DNA of 64,000 nucleotides from Lactuca virosa (Eukaryota; Streptophyta; Magnoliopsida; Asterales; Asteraceae): contig CAKMRJ010002223.1 of assembly GCA_928212115.1 (NCBI GenBank), forward strand, positions 299,378,545 to 299,442,544, in the 5' to 3' direction. The notes beneath the pieces are model-generated. The model did no database searches. It was given only the letters and a program-made list of their open reading frames with translations, and was not told where the DNA came from. Of this stretch, positions 12,027 to 23,360 are shown piece by piece. Every line of letters begins with the position of its first letter. Within the stretch, counting starts at the first letter, position 1. Both the position numbers and the translations under genes were made by a program.

Positions 12027-12426
12027 TATGAGATACGACAAATAGATTTCAAGAAGAACCGCTTTTTTTAACATACACCCACTTGAAGATGTCTATATAG
12101 CTTAGCCTGGAGGTTTTCTTAATCCAAGTTATCCTAACAAAATTTGTAAAGCTTGAGATCGATTTGTGGATATAAGACAAACATCTCAAGGTTGCAGTCA
12201 TCATTTTAATATAAAACTACAAGGTATGCTTTTATATCAAAATGAAGAGAACATGTGTGTTTACTAAGAACTAGTGGGAGCATAGTGATGTTCTGAATCT
12301 TGTATAAATTAGACATTCTTAATCATGAGAAATTACATTCTGACCATGCCTGACTCTTTCACCTTGACTCGGAATGTGTTTATAGATGAAAGACTTAGGA
12401 AGGACAATATACATTCTTGGAATATA

Positions 12427-12430
<4 letters not shown>
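12027..12430 (+). pseudogene. Ty1/copia reverse transcriptase fossil
   Basis: Frame-broken but readable pieces of a copia RT run along the plus strand. YEIRQIDFK at 12027 corresponds to the conserved YEIWQMDVK block. EDVY at 12085-12096 is followed by PGGF, NPSYPNKICK and a KQTSQ-like block. A diverged end piece near 12370-12425 corresponds to the region before LGI. The catalytic YVDD stretch is not readable. Stops and frameshifts are frequent, so this is an old insertion. No LTRs for it are visible. Confidence 0.65.
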
Positions 12431-12474
<44 letters not shown>

Positions 12475-12485
12475 TTATATATATA
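12429..12485. repeat. (TA)n microsatellite
   Basis: An almost pure TA run directly abuts a sequence resembling a DNA-transposon terminus at 12486. Confidence 0.95.
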
Positions 12486-13501
12486 GAAGTATGTTCAAAT
12501 GAGAACATTTCTTAAATTGAGAACAAATTTCAACCACAAGTTGTAAATTTTCTAAGTTTAAAAGTTTATTAACTTTTTTTTATTATATTTATTAATCAGG
12601 ACAATAAAAGACCCTATCCCACCTACCCTACTCTTACCCCATCCCAACACCCACTCTACCATTATAATCATATAATGAAAGCTGGACCACCATTGACCAC
12701 CAGATAAACCGCCGGAGCCACCGGATGACCGCCTCTTCACTCTCTCCAGATCTGTTTGTTTGCCACCTCCCTCCGCCTTACACCTCTTATGCAATTCCGC
12801 CTCCTGAAATATCACTATACCTCGTTTCTCCGACCACAAGGTCAGGTTCTACCAATGTGAAGCAGAATGTCATCGGATCTGCTCGTTCACCACCTCTCGC
12901 CGTCGAAAATGACCTTCATCTTCCTTTCATCTTACCAAACCATCACCAGATCTAGTTTAGCAAATCGTTTAGCCATATCTGAAGTAGAAGGCCAATAAAT
13001 TTGATCCTCTCTCTCATTTTAACCTTTTACAGCCACAAAAATTGAGAATGGAGGCCTACTATTTCTATCTTCCTTCACATATTTGATGGCAATACGACAA
13101 TGGCGGTGACTGGTTGAAGAGGGCGATGATGATCCGGTCTACAAAAAAAAGAAGATAATGGTGATCCGGTGATGATAAGCTGATCTCCGGTGTAACTACT
13201 TATCTCCGACTACTCTACAACTTTTTCTATTGGCATTCTTACCATCTCATATATCCGATGTTGCTTTACCACAACCATTTCACCATCGACTCTTTGATTT
13301 TTGATCTGCTCAACTATAAAAGATTACTCCCAAGATATGACAAATTATTCTTCAATATTTGACATCTTGCAGGTTTAAAAAGGAAAATAAATGAAAAGCG
13401 CATTGCCCAATACCTAGGTAGTTGTTTCCGGTTTATTGCTTTCCACTTTATTTGATATTCAATATTCAATATTAGTTTAAAATATATATTTATTGTTAAT
13501 T

Positions 13502-13503
<2 letters not shown>
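12486..13503. other. Region opening with a transposon-like terminus
   Basis: The first 40 bases (gaagtatgttcaaatgagaa, then catttcttaaattgagaac) resemble the terminus of the fold-back element at 13535. I could not find a matching inverted end, so this may be a truncated non-autonomous DNA element. The rest, about 12600-13300, is rich in CCGGAG/CCACC and ATCTCCGG words. The two overlapping open frames (12725-12955 plus, 12558-12839 minus) have no recognisable domain. Confidence 0.4.

Positions 13504-13534
<31 letters not shown>
13504..13534. repeat. (TA)n microsatellite at the element's left edge
   Basis: The TA run ends exactly where the fold-back element's terminal inverted repeat begins. 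Confidence 0.95.
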
Positions 13535-13537
<3 letters not shown>

Positions 13538-14845
13538 GAGCGTTCAATCGAGAACATTTCTTATTGCGAGAACATTTGAAAACAAATTAGGACTACACAA
13601 TTTATTTTAATTAAAATTATAAAATAAATATTCATATAAATCAAAAAATAGTTGCAAACAATTACAAAACTCACCACCAACACCACTCGCCACTCAACCA
13701 ACACCACCCACCACCACTCACCACCCATTACCACCACCTACAACCGACCAACCACCACCACTCACCACTTACCATCACCAACCACCACCATCCACCACCA
13801 CCACCCTCCCACCACCAAGCACCACTACCAACCCCCATCACCACAACCTAGAACCCACTATCACCATACACCTCCACTACTCATTACCACCACCCACCAC
13901 CACCACTACTACCAACCACCCATCACCACAACCTACAACCCATTACCACCACCCACACCAACCATCTATCACCCCACCCACGGCCTGCCACCACCACCCA
14001 CCACCATCACCACCACTCGCCACCAACCACCAACCTCCACCTGCCACCACCACCACCCTATCTATCACCCACCTAAACCACCACCCATTACCACCACCAC
14101 CAACCACCTCCACCCACTGACCCATCACCACCACTCGCCTTGACCACCCATTATCACCACCCGTAACGAGCATCCCACCCACAACCTAACATCACCACCC
14201 CACCACTAACCACCACTTACCTCCACCACCCACCACCACCACACATCACTACCACCCGCCTCCAACATGCATCACCACCACCACCACACCCATCACCCAC
14301 AAAAACCACCACTCGCCACCCTTACTACCACCACCCATCACTACCACTACCCACCACTACCACCACCCATCACCTCCACCACCACCACCACCCGTCACCA
14401 CCACCCGCCTCAACCACCACCCATCACCACTACCCGTCACCATCACCACCATCTCTACAACCAACCAATACCCACCAACATTATTCCCACCTACCACAAT
14501 CACCACCAACCACTACCCACCAACATCATCCCCACCTACTACAATCACCACCCACCACCTACCACCACCACCACCACCAAACATCACCACACGCCACCAC
14601 CACCCATCACCACCACCCATCATCACCCACCCATCATCACCCACACATCAACACCACCACCGCCCACCATAACCACCACCCTCACCAACCTACTTGTCAC
14701 CCCCTACCACCTTTTACCACCACCACGAACCATCTATCACCACCAACAACCACTACCCACCACCACAAACCAACTATCACCCTCGACCCACCACCACCCA
14801 TCACAGCCACACAATCACCACCCAATACCCACAACCATTAACATT
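13535..14845 (+). repeat. Left inverted arm, CCACCA-rich
   Basis: After a 130-base AT-rich end, about 1.2 kb is built from cca, cac and acc words and is nearly free of G on the plus strand. Its complement has the GGTGGTGG runs that can form G-quadruplexes. Confidence 0.9.
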
Positions 14846-15764
14846 GTATGTGATTAAATACATATAATGGCATAAATCATGTTAGATTATATATACCTTT
14901 TTTATATGTATTTAATCACACAAATCACATGTGATTAAATAAATATAATCACATGTGATTATATGTATCTAATCAAATATGATTTATATGAACAAGATTT
15001 GCTAAAATAAATCTTTTCCAAATAAATCCCATACGATTTAATACATATAATCACATGCGATTAAATCATATGTGATTAGATACATATAATCACATGTGAT
15101 TAGATTTATTTATCAAATTAGATTAAATTTGACAAAGAACAATTATTGAATCGAGAACGTGATAATGAATCTTCTCCATAAAAATCACATGTGATTGGAT
15201 ACATCTAATCACATGTGATTATATATATTTAATCAAATATGATTTATGTGGACAATATTTATTTTTGTTGTTTCAATTCAATAATTGGTCTCATGTATTT
15301 TATCACATGTGATTATATGTATTTAATCACATATGATTTATGTCAGATAAGATTTGTTTTCGCATCCCTGATTCAATTATTGTCCAAGTGTACATAATCA
15401 CATGTGATTATATGTATCTAATCAAATATGATTTATACAAACAAGATTCTTTTTTCTAAATAAACTCATATGTGATTAGATACATATAATAACATGTGAT
15501 TAAATGTATTTAATCACATATAATTAAAATATACAAAGAACAATTATTGAATCGAGAACGTGAAAATGAATATTGTCCAGATAAATCTTATGTGATTAGA
15601 TACATATAATCACATGTGATTATATGTATCCAATCACATATGATTTATAGGAACAATATTCATTTTTGCGTTCTCTATTCTATAGTTCTTCTCAAGTATT
15701 TAATCACGTGTGATTGAATACATATAATCACATGTGATTAATAAATATAATCTCATGTGATAAA
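14846..15764. repeat. Loop packed with AATCACATGTGATT palindromes
   Basis: The perfect 14-base palindrome AATCACATGTGATT and one- or two-base variants recur some 20 times, usually joined by atatgtatt or agatacatat spacers. Examples begin near 14926, 14948, 15103, 15184, 15210, 15398 and 15608. The block between two palindromes is itself repeated, and a segment with caattattgaatcgagaacg occurs twice (about 15139 and 15541). Confidence 0.9.
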
Positions 15765-17066
15765 ATGGGAGGTGAAGGTGGGGGTATGGTTGTGACGGGT
15801 GGTGGTGGGTCATGGGTGATAGTTGGTTTGTGGTGGTGAGTAGTGGTTGTAGGTGGTGATAGGTGGATGGTGGTGGTGGTGGTAAAAGGTGGTAGGAGTG
15901 ACAGGTAGGTTGGTGGGGGTGGTGTTTATGGTCGGTGGATCGATGGTGGTGGTGGTGGTGGTGTTGATGGGTGGGTGATGATGGGTGGTGGTGGTGTGTG
16001 GTGATGTTTGGTGGTGGTGGTGGGTGGTGGGTAGTGATTATGATAGGTGGGGATGATGTTGGTGGGTATTGGTTGGTGGTAGAGATGGTGGTGATGGTGG
16101 TAGGTGGTGACTAGGTGTGATGGTGACAGGTAGTGATGATGGGTAGTGGTTGAGGTGGGATGGTGGTGGTGGAAGTGATGGGTGATGGTAGTGGTGGGTG
16201 GTGGTAGTGATGGGTGGTGGTAGTAAGGGTGGCGAGTGGTGGTGGTGGCGGGAGGTGGTTTTAGTGGGTGATAGGGGTGTGGTGGTGGTGGTGATGGATA
16301 GTGGAGGCGGGTGGTGGTGATGCATGGTAGTGGTGGCTGGTGGAGGTGAGTAGTGGTTAATGGTGGGGTGGTGATGGTAGGTTGTGGGTGGGTGCTGGTT
16401 ACGGGTGGTGGATGCGAGTGGTGGTGGTGGATCGGTGGGTGGAGGTAGTTGGTGGTGGTGGTTGGTGGGGGTTGTGATGGGTGGTGGTTTTGGTAGGTGA
16501 TCATTTAGGGTGGTGATGGTGGCAGGTGGAGTTTGGTGGTTGGTGGCGAGTGGTGGTGATGGTGATGGTAGTGGGTGGTGGGGGTGGAGGTGGTGGTGGT
16601 GGCAGGTCGTGGGTGGTGGTGATGGATGGTTGGTGTGGGTGGTGGTAGTGGGTTGTAGGTTATGGTCATTGGTGGTTGGTAATAGTGGTGGTGGTGGGTG
16701 GTGGTACTGGGTAGTGGAGTTGTATGGTGATAGTGGGTTGTAGGTTGTGGTGATGGGGGGTTGGTAGTGGTGATTAGTGGTGGGTGGGTGGTGGTGGGGG
16801 TGGGGTGGTGGTGGTGGTGGTAAGTGGTGAGTGGTGGTGGTTGGTCGGTTGTAGGTGGTGGTAATTGGTGGTTGGTGGCAGGTACTGGTGGTGGGTGTTG
16901 GTGGTTGAGTGGTGAATTGTGTTGGTAGTGGGTTTTTTAATTGTTTGTAACTATTTTTTGATTTATATGAATATTATTATATAATTTTAATTAAAATAAA
17001 TTGTGTAGTCCAAATATGTTCTCAAATGTTCCCGCAATAAGAAATGTTCTCAATTGAATGCTCTCC
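15765..17066 (+). repeat. Right inverted arm, GGTGGT-rich
   Basis: This is the inverted counterpart of 13535-14845, with GGTGGTGG runs on the plus strand and the AT-rich terminal 130 bases at 16930-17066. Confidence 0.9.
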
Positions 17067-17178
17067 TCTCTCTCTCTCTCTATATATATATATCTATATA
17101 TATATATCTATATATCTCTATATATAATATCTCTATATATATATCTATATTATATATCTATATCTATATCTAATCTAT
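17067..17178. repeat. (TC)n/(TA)n microsatellite
   Basis: A tctctctc run followed by imperfect tatatatc repeats separates the fold-back element from the Tat element. Confidence 0.9.
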
Positions 17179-17760
17179 TGCTGACCACACCCTCAGAGCG
17201 GCCCAGGAATAAAGGAACTCCCCGGTGAGGAATCTCCAGCGAGGCCCGGCCAGGCCCAGCTTGGCCGCCCCAGCGGATCCCCAGCTGCTAGGCGCCCCAG
17301 CGGATACCCCGCTGCTAGGCGCCCTAGCGGGATGACCGCGTGGAAGGCCCGTCCCCGCCAAGGGATGCCTTCCACTACAGTCCAAAGGATAACGGCTCCA
17401 GGCGACAAGGGGCACATCTAGAGCATTATCACCTGGACCAATCGTTGGACCTGACAGAACGAGGATCACGACTCACCAATAAGGACAACGGATCTTGTCG
17501 GGACTGCAGTCCTTGTTCCTCGTATGGCCCGAGGAGGATCCCCAGTATAAAAGGACCACCATTTCACCTTAATGGGTAAGCCATCTCTACCGATTCTCAG
17601 CCCTTACTCTCCAATACACTACTAACTTGTACGTCGGAGCGTTTTCCCGGGACCTCCTCCCGGAGAACGGATGACGGCTTTCTCTCTTTGTGACCTCTCT
17701 GGTTTCTCCCCGACGAACACATCTCTCACCCTCTAGGTGGTCGGAACCCAGGTTGCATCA
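17179..17760 (+). repeat. 5' LTR of element B
   Basis: It is GC-rich, unlike its neighbours, and ends ggttgcatca two bases before the primer site. Short ggcgccccagcgg repeats occur near 17255-17330. A TATA box is at 17546-17552. The left edge is provisional because the second LTR is not visible for comparison. Confidence 0.6.
17546..17552 (+). promoter_or_regulatory. TATA box of element B LTR
   Basis: TATAAAA lies in a GC-rich context about 215 bases before the end of the LTR, a good match to a plant core promoter. Confidence 0.7.
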
Positions 17761-17762
17761 TT

Positions 17763-17769
17763 TGGCGCC
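17763..17769 (+). other. Primer binding site of element B
   Basis: TGGCGCC follows the LTR end by two bases and continues into gtccg. TGGCGCC sites are typical of the Tat/Athila branch; the tRNA species is not certain. Confidence 0.8.
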
Positions 17770-17825
17770 GTCCGATTGTGTGACAACGGATACACAAACC
17801 CATTTTCCTCTTAACCCAGTCACAA

Positions 17826-19381
17826 ATGACGGACGAAGCCGCCGACGAGCCATCGGAAACACCACATAGCCCGATACGACCAATGGTCTCACTAGAGACG
17901 ACCAACACCCCAATAACACCACAAACTCAGACGACCGGGACGGTTTCTGAGACACCATCATCCGGTGGCCCGCCACCTTCTCTCGCAGAGGCTACGCCTT
18001 CCGTCACAACCCAGAAACACATACCAATACCCACTCGGAATAGCGTAACCACGCCGTTGTTCCCTAACTTTGGCGGACCCAACCCGTTCACTCCACCTCC
18101 TATACCACTGTTTTTTCCTAACACCGCCGGACCAAGTAACGCCGGTTACAGCCTTTTGCCACCGCCCATTCACACCACAAATGAGCCACAACAAACGACA
18201 CTCGTGGCACCACCGTAAACGGTGCAAACCACTAACGGACTACCCCCGCTCACGCACACAATGCTGGCCAATAACGCCACTAATGGCCCAAGTATCATTT
18301 TCCAAGCACAAAGCCACCCACCGCTAGTGACAGGAGCCATGCCGACACCGCCATTCACGCCCTACCAGCAACTCCCCATCTCCCTTACGTTTTCCACCCC
18401 ATTCCAGCCACAGTTGTTCTATGGCCCAACACCACCAGACCTTGCGGCTTACAACAACAACCTGGTATAGCCATACCTGGCAATGCAACAACCGGGATAC
18501 AATTTTGCTCAACGGACACCGAACGAAGACTGTCTTTCACGTAGTGTCACATCACCGTTCGTGAAAGAGTTGCTAGAATACGAGATTCCTAACACTGCCA
18601 AGCTACCTCACCTCAAAACGCACGACGGCACCACAGACCCATACAGCCACATCGACACCTACGAGTGGACAATAACATCTCTCAAGCTAGACGAATGGTT
18701 CTGGTGCACGTACTTCCCTACCACTCTATACGGCAACACAGGGACATGGTTCAAAACGTTGCGCCCTGGTAGCATCTGCAACTTTAGCCAGCTGAAATAC
18801 CTCTTTTTAACCAACTTCACGCAGCTCCAAAAGTACAAAAGTGATTGTCACTCCATTATCGGGTGCAAGCAAAGGGAGGGGAGACAGTCAAGGACTACTT
18901 CGCTAGGTTTACCAAGGCAACATTAGACGTGTCGGGACACGATGAAGGATTGATCGCAGGAGCATTTACCTGGGGATTACTTCCCGGTTCGCTCTCCCAG
19001 AAACTCATGGGCAAATAACCTCAGACGAGAGCAGAGTTAAAAGAGCGAGTGGAGCGTTTCCTACGCCAAGAATAAGATGAAGCGTCAAAGCAAGCATACA
19101 TCAACGCCATGTCCCCCTCGATCGGGAAATGACACCACCAATCAACCTCCCACCACGACCCCCGGGGAGGAGGTAGATTCTTAGGACGAGACAGGCGACC
19201 ACACGGACGATTAAGACCTTTCGCAAGGGACGCCAGGAGGGGAAGATGAGCAGAAGTTTATACCATCGCCAAAAAACTAGCAGCAAAGGGTACTAAGACG
19301 CGATACTGCGAATACCACAAGAGTAGGACGCATGACACGGTCAACTGCTCAGTTTTAAAACGGGAGATGGAATAGAAGCAG
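17826..19381 (+). pseudogene. gag: Element B gag remnant
   Basis: One reading frame runs from the ATG at 17826 to 18926, broken by stops at 18216 and 18468. The N-terminal part is rich in proline, threonine and serine, without a known fold. A retrotransposon gag core lies at about 18555-18870, with KLPHLKTHDGTTDP, a TYFPTTLYG-like block and a WFKTLRPGSI block, all family landmarks. Later sequence (18890-19380) shifts frame. It holds a CCHC-like stretch (YCEYHKSRTHDTVNC) near 19303-19350 that matches the Tat zinc finger. Confidence 0.8.
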
Positions 19382-20116
19382 TTGAAGGGAAACGTGATAG
19401 AGATCGCCAAAAGTCTACGAGCTAAATTTGACGCAGAAAACCCTAAAGACAACGCAGGAGGAGTAAACTACCGACAAGAAACCCTCATGCTTCGCCACAA
19501 GTGGGGGAGAGCAGAACGCACAATCAGCGTACGAAGCATCACGGAAACCATGCAAGGGCTAACTTTCTCCATGACTGACCCAAGCCCAGCCGGGTGGAAA
19601 GGAGACAACCCTCTCGTCATCCAGGGCTCCATTCGAGACACCAAGATCCACCCGGTGTACATCGACACGGGGAGCACTGCATACATCATCTACAAGCTTT
19701 GTTTTTAGTTGTTGCCTGACGCATGGAAGGAGGGATTAAGACCAACCGCAGGCCAACTCACAACATTCATAGGGCACAGCCTGAGGTCCCTAGGTACAAT
19801 CCACTTACCGTTCACACTCACTAGTCAAGACAAGACCAGGCGACAGACCACCCTTGTAGATTTCGTAGTCATACGACACCCATTCGAACATAATGTCATA
19901 CTGGGGCGAACCGCTCTATTGAAATTTGGAGCAATCTCATCAACGATTCATGGAATAGTAAAGTTTAGCACGAACCATGGCCTAGGGCCAATCCTAGCCA
20001 CCCTCCCCCCCCCCAAGGGAGCTCAAATGCTACAAGATTATGCAACCAAAGGACATTTCAACCGAGGCCAAGAGGCCGAAGCCAGATTCATCGCGGGGGG
20101 GGGGGGGGGGAGGTAA
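19382..20116 (+). pseudogene. Element B aspartic protease remnant
   Basis: The active-site motif YIDTGST is seen near 19660-19680, in the context expected of retroelement proteases that cut the Gag-Pol polyprotein. A stop at 19706-19708 interrupts the domain. The C-terminal half, with a VILGRTAL block at about 19897-19920, continues in the same general reading. The end has run into a string of G (about 20094-20111), which breaks the frame. The protease-to-RT linker continues on the far side of the Athila insertion. Confidence 0.8.
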
Positions 20117-20173
20117 TCAACAGGGAGCATCTAAGCCAACAAGTAAATGTAGGAACCGCCCTTCCCACGGCAG

Positions 20174-21753
20174 TGTTAACACGCTGTCGCGCACGTATTA
20201 AACAAATAAATTTATCACTGCTGGTTGCACTAAAAATATAGCACAGGGAAGCAGGGTCGAATCCTCAGGGACACAGCCTAAAAGTCAATGCCTTTTTGCA
20301 TCAGGCATATCTAGTCAAGAAACAGAGTATAAAAGGGGGGGTTTTGATTAAAACTAATAACTAGAAATGCAGTGATAATAAAGTAAATGAAAATCAATAA
20401 TAAAAATGGTTTCAGCTCTGCTGTGACTTTCCTAATCATGCAACTGATCCAGATCTGATTATTTGAGATGCGTTCTATCTAAGCTGGTACTGAGAAAAAC
20501 TAACAAGCTCTAGTAATTTCTCTTTTACCTTATTTAGTTAACCAAAACAAGCTCTTCAATTAACCCTAACTTTTTACTGTCTAATCAAACAAGCTCTTAA
20601 TTAATATCAGAAAAGTTGCATTAAGTTCTTTGTAAAATTCCCAGCAATACCCAATACTTCTCACAAGCTCGGAAGCGTAAAGATATGATTTTTACAGTTT
20701 ATAATAAAGTCAAATCCCAAACACGGAACCGATTTATTACTTGTTACTTATTACCAATTAATTAGAACAATTACGGATTCTATTAACTGATTAACTGGAA
20801 TGATAAAACCCTAGCTAGGTGATCAGACTAACAAGAATTCAAATCAAACATTCATTAAGCTCAAAACTGAAGAATCTAGATAGAAACACAAATCAAAAAC
20901 CAGATCTAATGATCAATCACATGAAAAGTAATTGTCTTTGCAGAACTGAAAACTAGGGTTTAGCCAGACATGGCTAAAATCTGATCTAAAACAATAAAAA
21001 GAAACATTAAACTACTAAATCTTACTAAACTAAACGTAGGAGATGATCCACAGTCTTCAGATCTTCAAAAATCATGGAAATCGGAGAAGAAACACCTCCA
21101 AAATCGTATTTTCGTCGTTTGGTACCTCTGGAATCGCCAACTTTGGTTACAGGAATGCTATTAGGGTCTATTTATACGTCCAACAGCAAAAACGACGCAC
21201 CTGCGATCGCATGTACACAACCTGCGATCGCAGGTTTTGAAATAAACGCGTCTGGTGCCTTTTTAATGAAGTAGGATGCTATTCTGGAACTTTTTGGCCA
21301 ACCTGCGATCGCATGTACACAACCTGCGATCGAAGGTTGTGCCTATGCAGTCCGAAATTTCGTCTACTTTTCATATCATTTTGAATCGCGTCAATCGGAG
21401 TTACGGTTCTCGAGATATGGTCAAAATACTGACAGGGGGTCAAAGTTGCCAGTAACATCCTTTATCTTTAGATTGTAGATTCTTTCTTCGTGTGATCAAT
21501 TCGATCGAATGTTTCTTGACCAAAGCATCTTCCAAACATTCCTCAACATACTCCATATGTCACAAGCTCCATTTTAAGCTCCAAACACGCATCCAACTGC
21601 TCCCAAAGCACTGCTCCACTCGAACTATCTGAAATTGGCATAAAAACATGAGCTTCTAACATTATTTATCTAAATGACATGCAAATGTACAAAATATGAT
21701 GCTAAAATGATGATAAAAACTACCCTATAAGATGCATAAAATGGCATCTAACA
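20174..21753 (-). repeat. 3' LTR of element C
   Basis: It matches 26297-27963 nearly throughout. It contains TGCGATCGCA palindromes at about 21192-21345. The right copy has about 85 extra bases. Confidence 0.9.
21192..21345. repeat. GCGATCGC palindrome cluster in Athila LTR
   Basis: Four sites occur within about 150 bases, including the perfect palindrome AACCTGCGATCGCAGGTT near 21220. They alternate with catgtacacaacctgcgat units. The matching cluster in the other LTR (27383-27525) is more mutated. Confidence 0.85.
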
Positions 21754-23360
21754 AATCTCCCCAAGCTTAAACCTTACTTGCCCTCAAGTAAGAAAAAGAT
21801 ATAACATTATAATCAAATGGAAAGATGTAGATAACCTAAAAAGAAACTTAGAATTAAAACTAAAACAAGATTAAGGAAACTAAAAATTTAAACTTTATCA
21901 AAACACTTCACAATTTTTTTTTTCACATGATCAGATTTCACAACGAGGAAGCTCCAATGAAATCACTACCTAGACAACAGTCTCAATACTTTATATTAAC
22001 TATTCATAATTATATTTAATAAGTTAAACCAAGCTTTGAGCAAATAAATTTACGCCGAATTAAATTTGTGAAAACAGTGTATTTTTAAAAATATTTCACG
22101 CAAATTCGTTTATAAAAACTTAGCTTGACCAACCCCTCCTTTTTTTCCGAACTCGTCCAGTAAACGCGGTAAGCTCCATTATGGACAGAAAATCTAAGCT
22201 TACCCCTATGATTCTACTATCGAGGGATCAATCTCATTATACCACACATCTTCTTTGTCTTGATCAACTATTTAGATTTAACTTGCTTGCTTCTTGATTT
22301 CGACTTGAACTTGACTTTGATTTGACTTTGAATTGCAGATTTCTTCAAGTTGTTTGATGTACCATTTATAACATATATATATATATTGACTAGGCGCGAA
22401 TTTTACTTTGAGGCCCACCATGTTTTCAATACTTCAAAAATGATAACTAATTTGTGGGTATAACGAGAGTTCCCTCCCAACCTCAAAAGGCGTAGAAACT
22501 ATAAGGTTCAGTACTTCAAGGAATGATAAGGGTTATCCAATCTAGGTTCTTTTTAAGGCATTCAAGGAAATTATTTTCAAAGCACTGTTCATTTTTCCAT
22601 CCCACACTTCCATTGTAAAAATTATCTGACTCTTATTTTGGTTCATATTGAAAACATTTAAAGCACTTGAAAAGATAATTCTTAAAATTGATTGTAATGA
22701 GACCGTTATTTTCGGCAACTATCACACTTCATCTTAACAGAGCTATCGAATGTAAAAAAAATATCCTCATCTCATGTAAATTTTTTAAAGATTTCATTTT
22801 TAATTTGATTTTTTATATGCAGAAAATAAAAAAATAACTACAAATAAAAATATTTTTGGTTTTTTTTGTTCTCTTATTTATGAATGCAGAAAAATAAAAT
22901 TTTTTTGGACTTTTTTTTGAATTTTTTATATGCAAATGCAATGCAGAAAATAAAATGCAAAAAGAAAATTTTGAAAAATTTAACTAAAAAAAAATGAAAA
23001 ATTAAAATTTTAAACAAAAATGCAAATTTTTACACTAACCCCCTCCCCAAGCTTAAAATGGTGCATTGTCCTCAATGCTCAGAGAGGAATGAACAACTCA
23101 ATAAAGAATATAAGGGCAAGAAGGGTTGCAGCTAGGAATGAATGCACCTGATAAGTTTGTAGAAATCTGATTTTGAGGACAATGTGGCAAAAAATCTGAA
23201 TTCCAGCGACTATGAAGATCCTCTGATTTCCCCAAGCTTGCTTGGAACTGCGACCATCTCTTTATTGAAAGCATAAAAATTAAAAACTACTCATCGGGTT
23301 GCCTCCCGGAAAGCCGCCCTTTTTTAAAGTCGTTGGCTCGACTTTGCCCAACCAAATTAA
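21754..23360 (-). other. Non-coding 3' part of element C
   Basis: About 1.6 kb of AT-rich sequence lies between protease and the 3' LTR with no pol motifs. It contains several homopolymer A/T runs (22740-23030). The minus-strand polypurine tract aagcttggggagatt abuts the LTR at 21754. Another ccccaagctt box occurs near 23048. Confidence 0.7.

Larger units (their letters stand above)
13535..17066. mobile_element. 3.5-kb fold-back DNA element with 1.3-kb inverted arms
   Basis: The two ends are inverted copies. The left one opens ggggagcgttcaatcgagaa; the right one closes with the complement of the same sequence (gttctcaattgaatgctctc). The first roughly 130 bases of each arm are non-repetitive and match well. 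The rest of each arm is CCACCA (left) or GGTGGT (right) repeat. Between the arms is an AT-rich loop. There is no transposase. The GAGAACATTTCTTA type of terminus resembles plant Mutator-like non-autonomous elements, though that assignment is from memory. Microsatellite on both sides hides any target duplication. The long histidine/proline/threonine or glycine/tryptophan open frames come from the trinucleotide-like repeat and are not genes. Confidence 0.8.

Noticed and set aside
12558..12955. Opposed open frames in the CCGG-rich region as a captured host gene exon
   Set aside because: No recognisable domain, and no splice-site pattern that I can defend; the composition resembles the neighbouring simple repeat.
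14846..15764. Regularly spaced palindromes as a CRISPR array
   Set aside because: Spacers are short and repeat each other, there is no cas gene, and the surroundings are a plant transposon.
13652..16743. Long open frames rich in His/Thr/Pro or Gly/Trp on both strands
   Set aside because: They are translations of CCACCA/GGTGGT repeats in all frames, with no domain or codon pattern. The repeat alone keeps the frames open.
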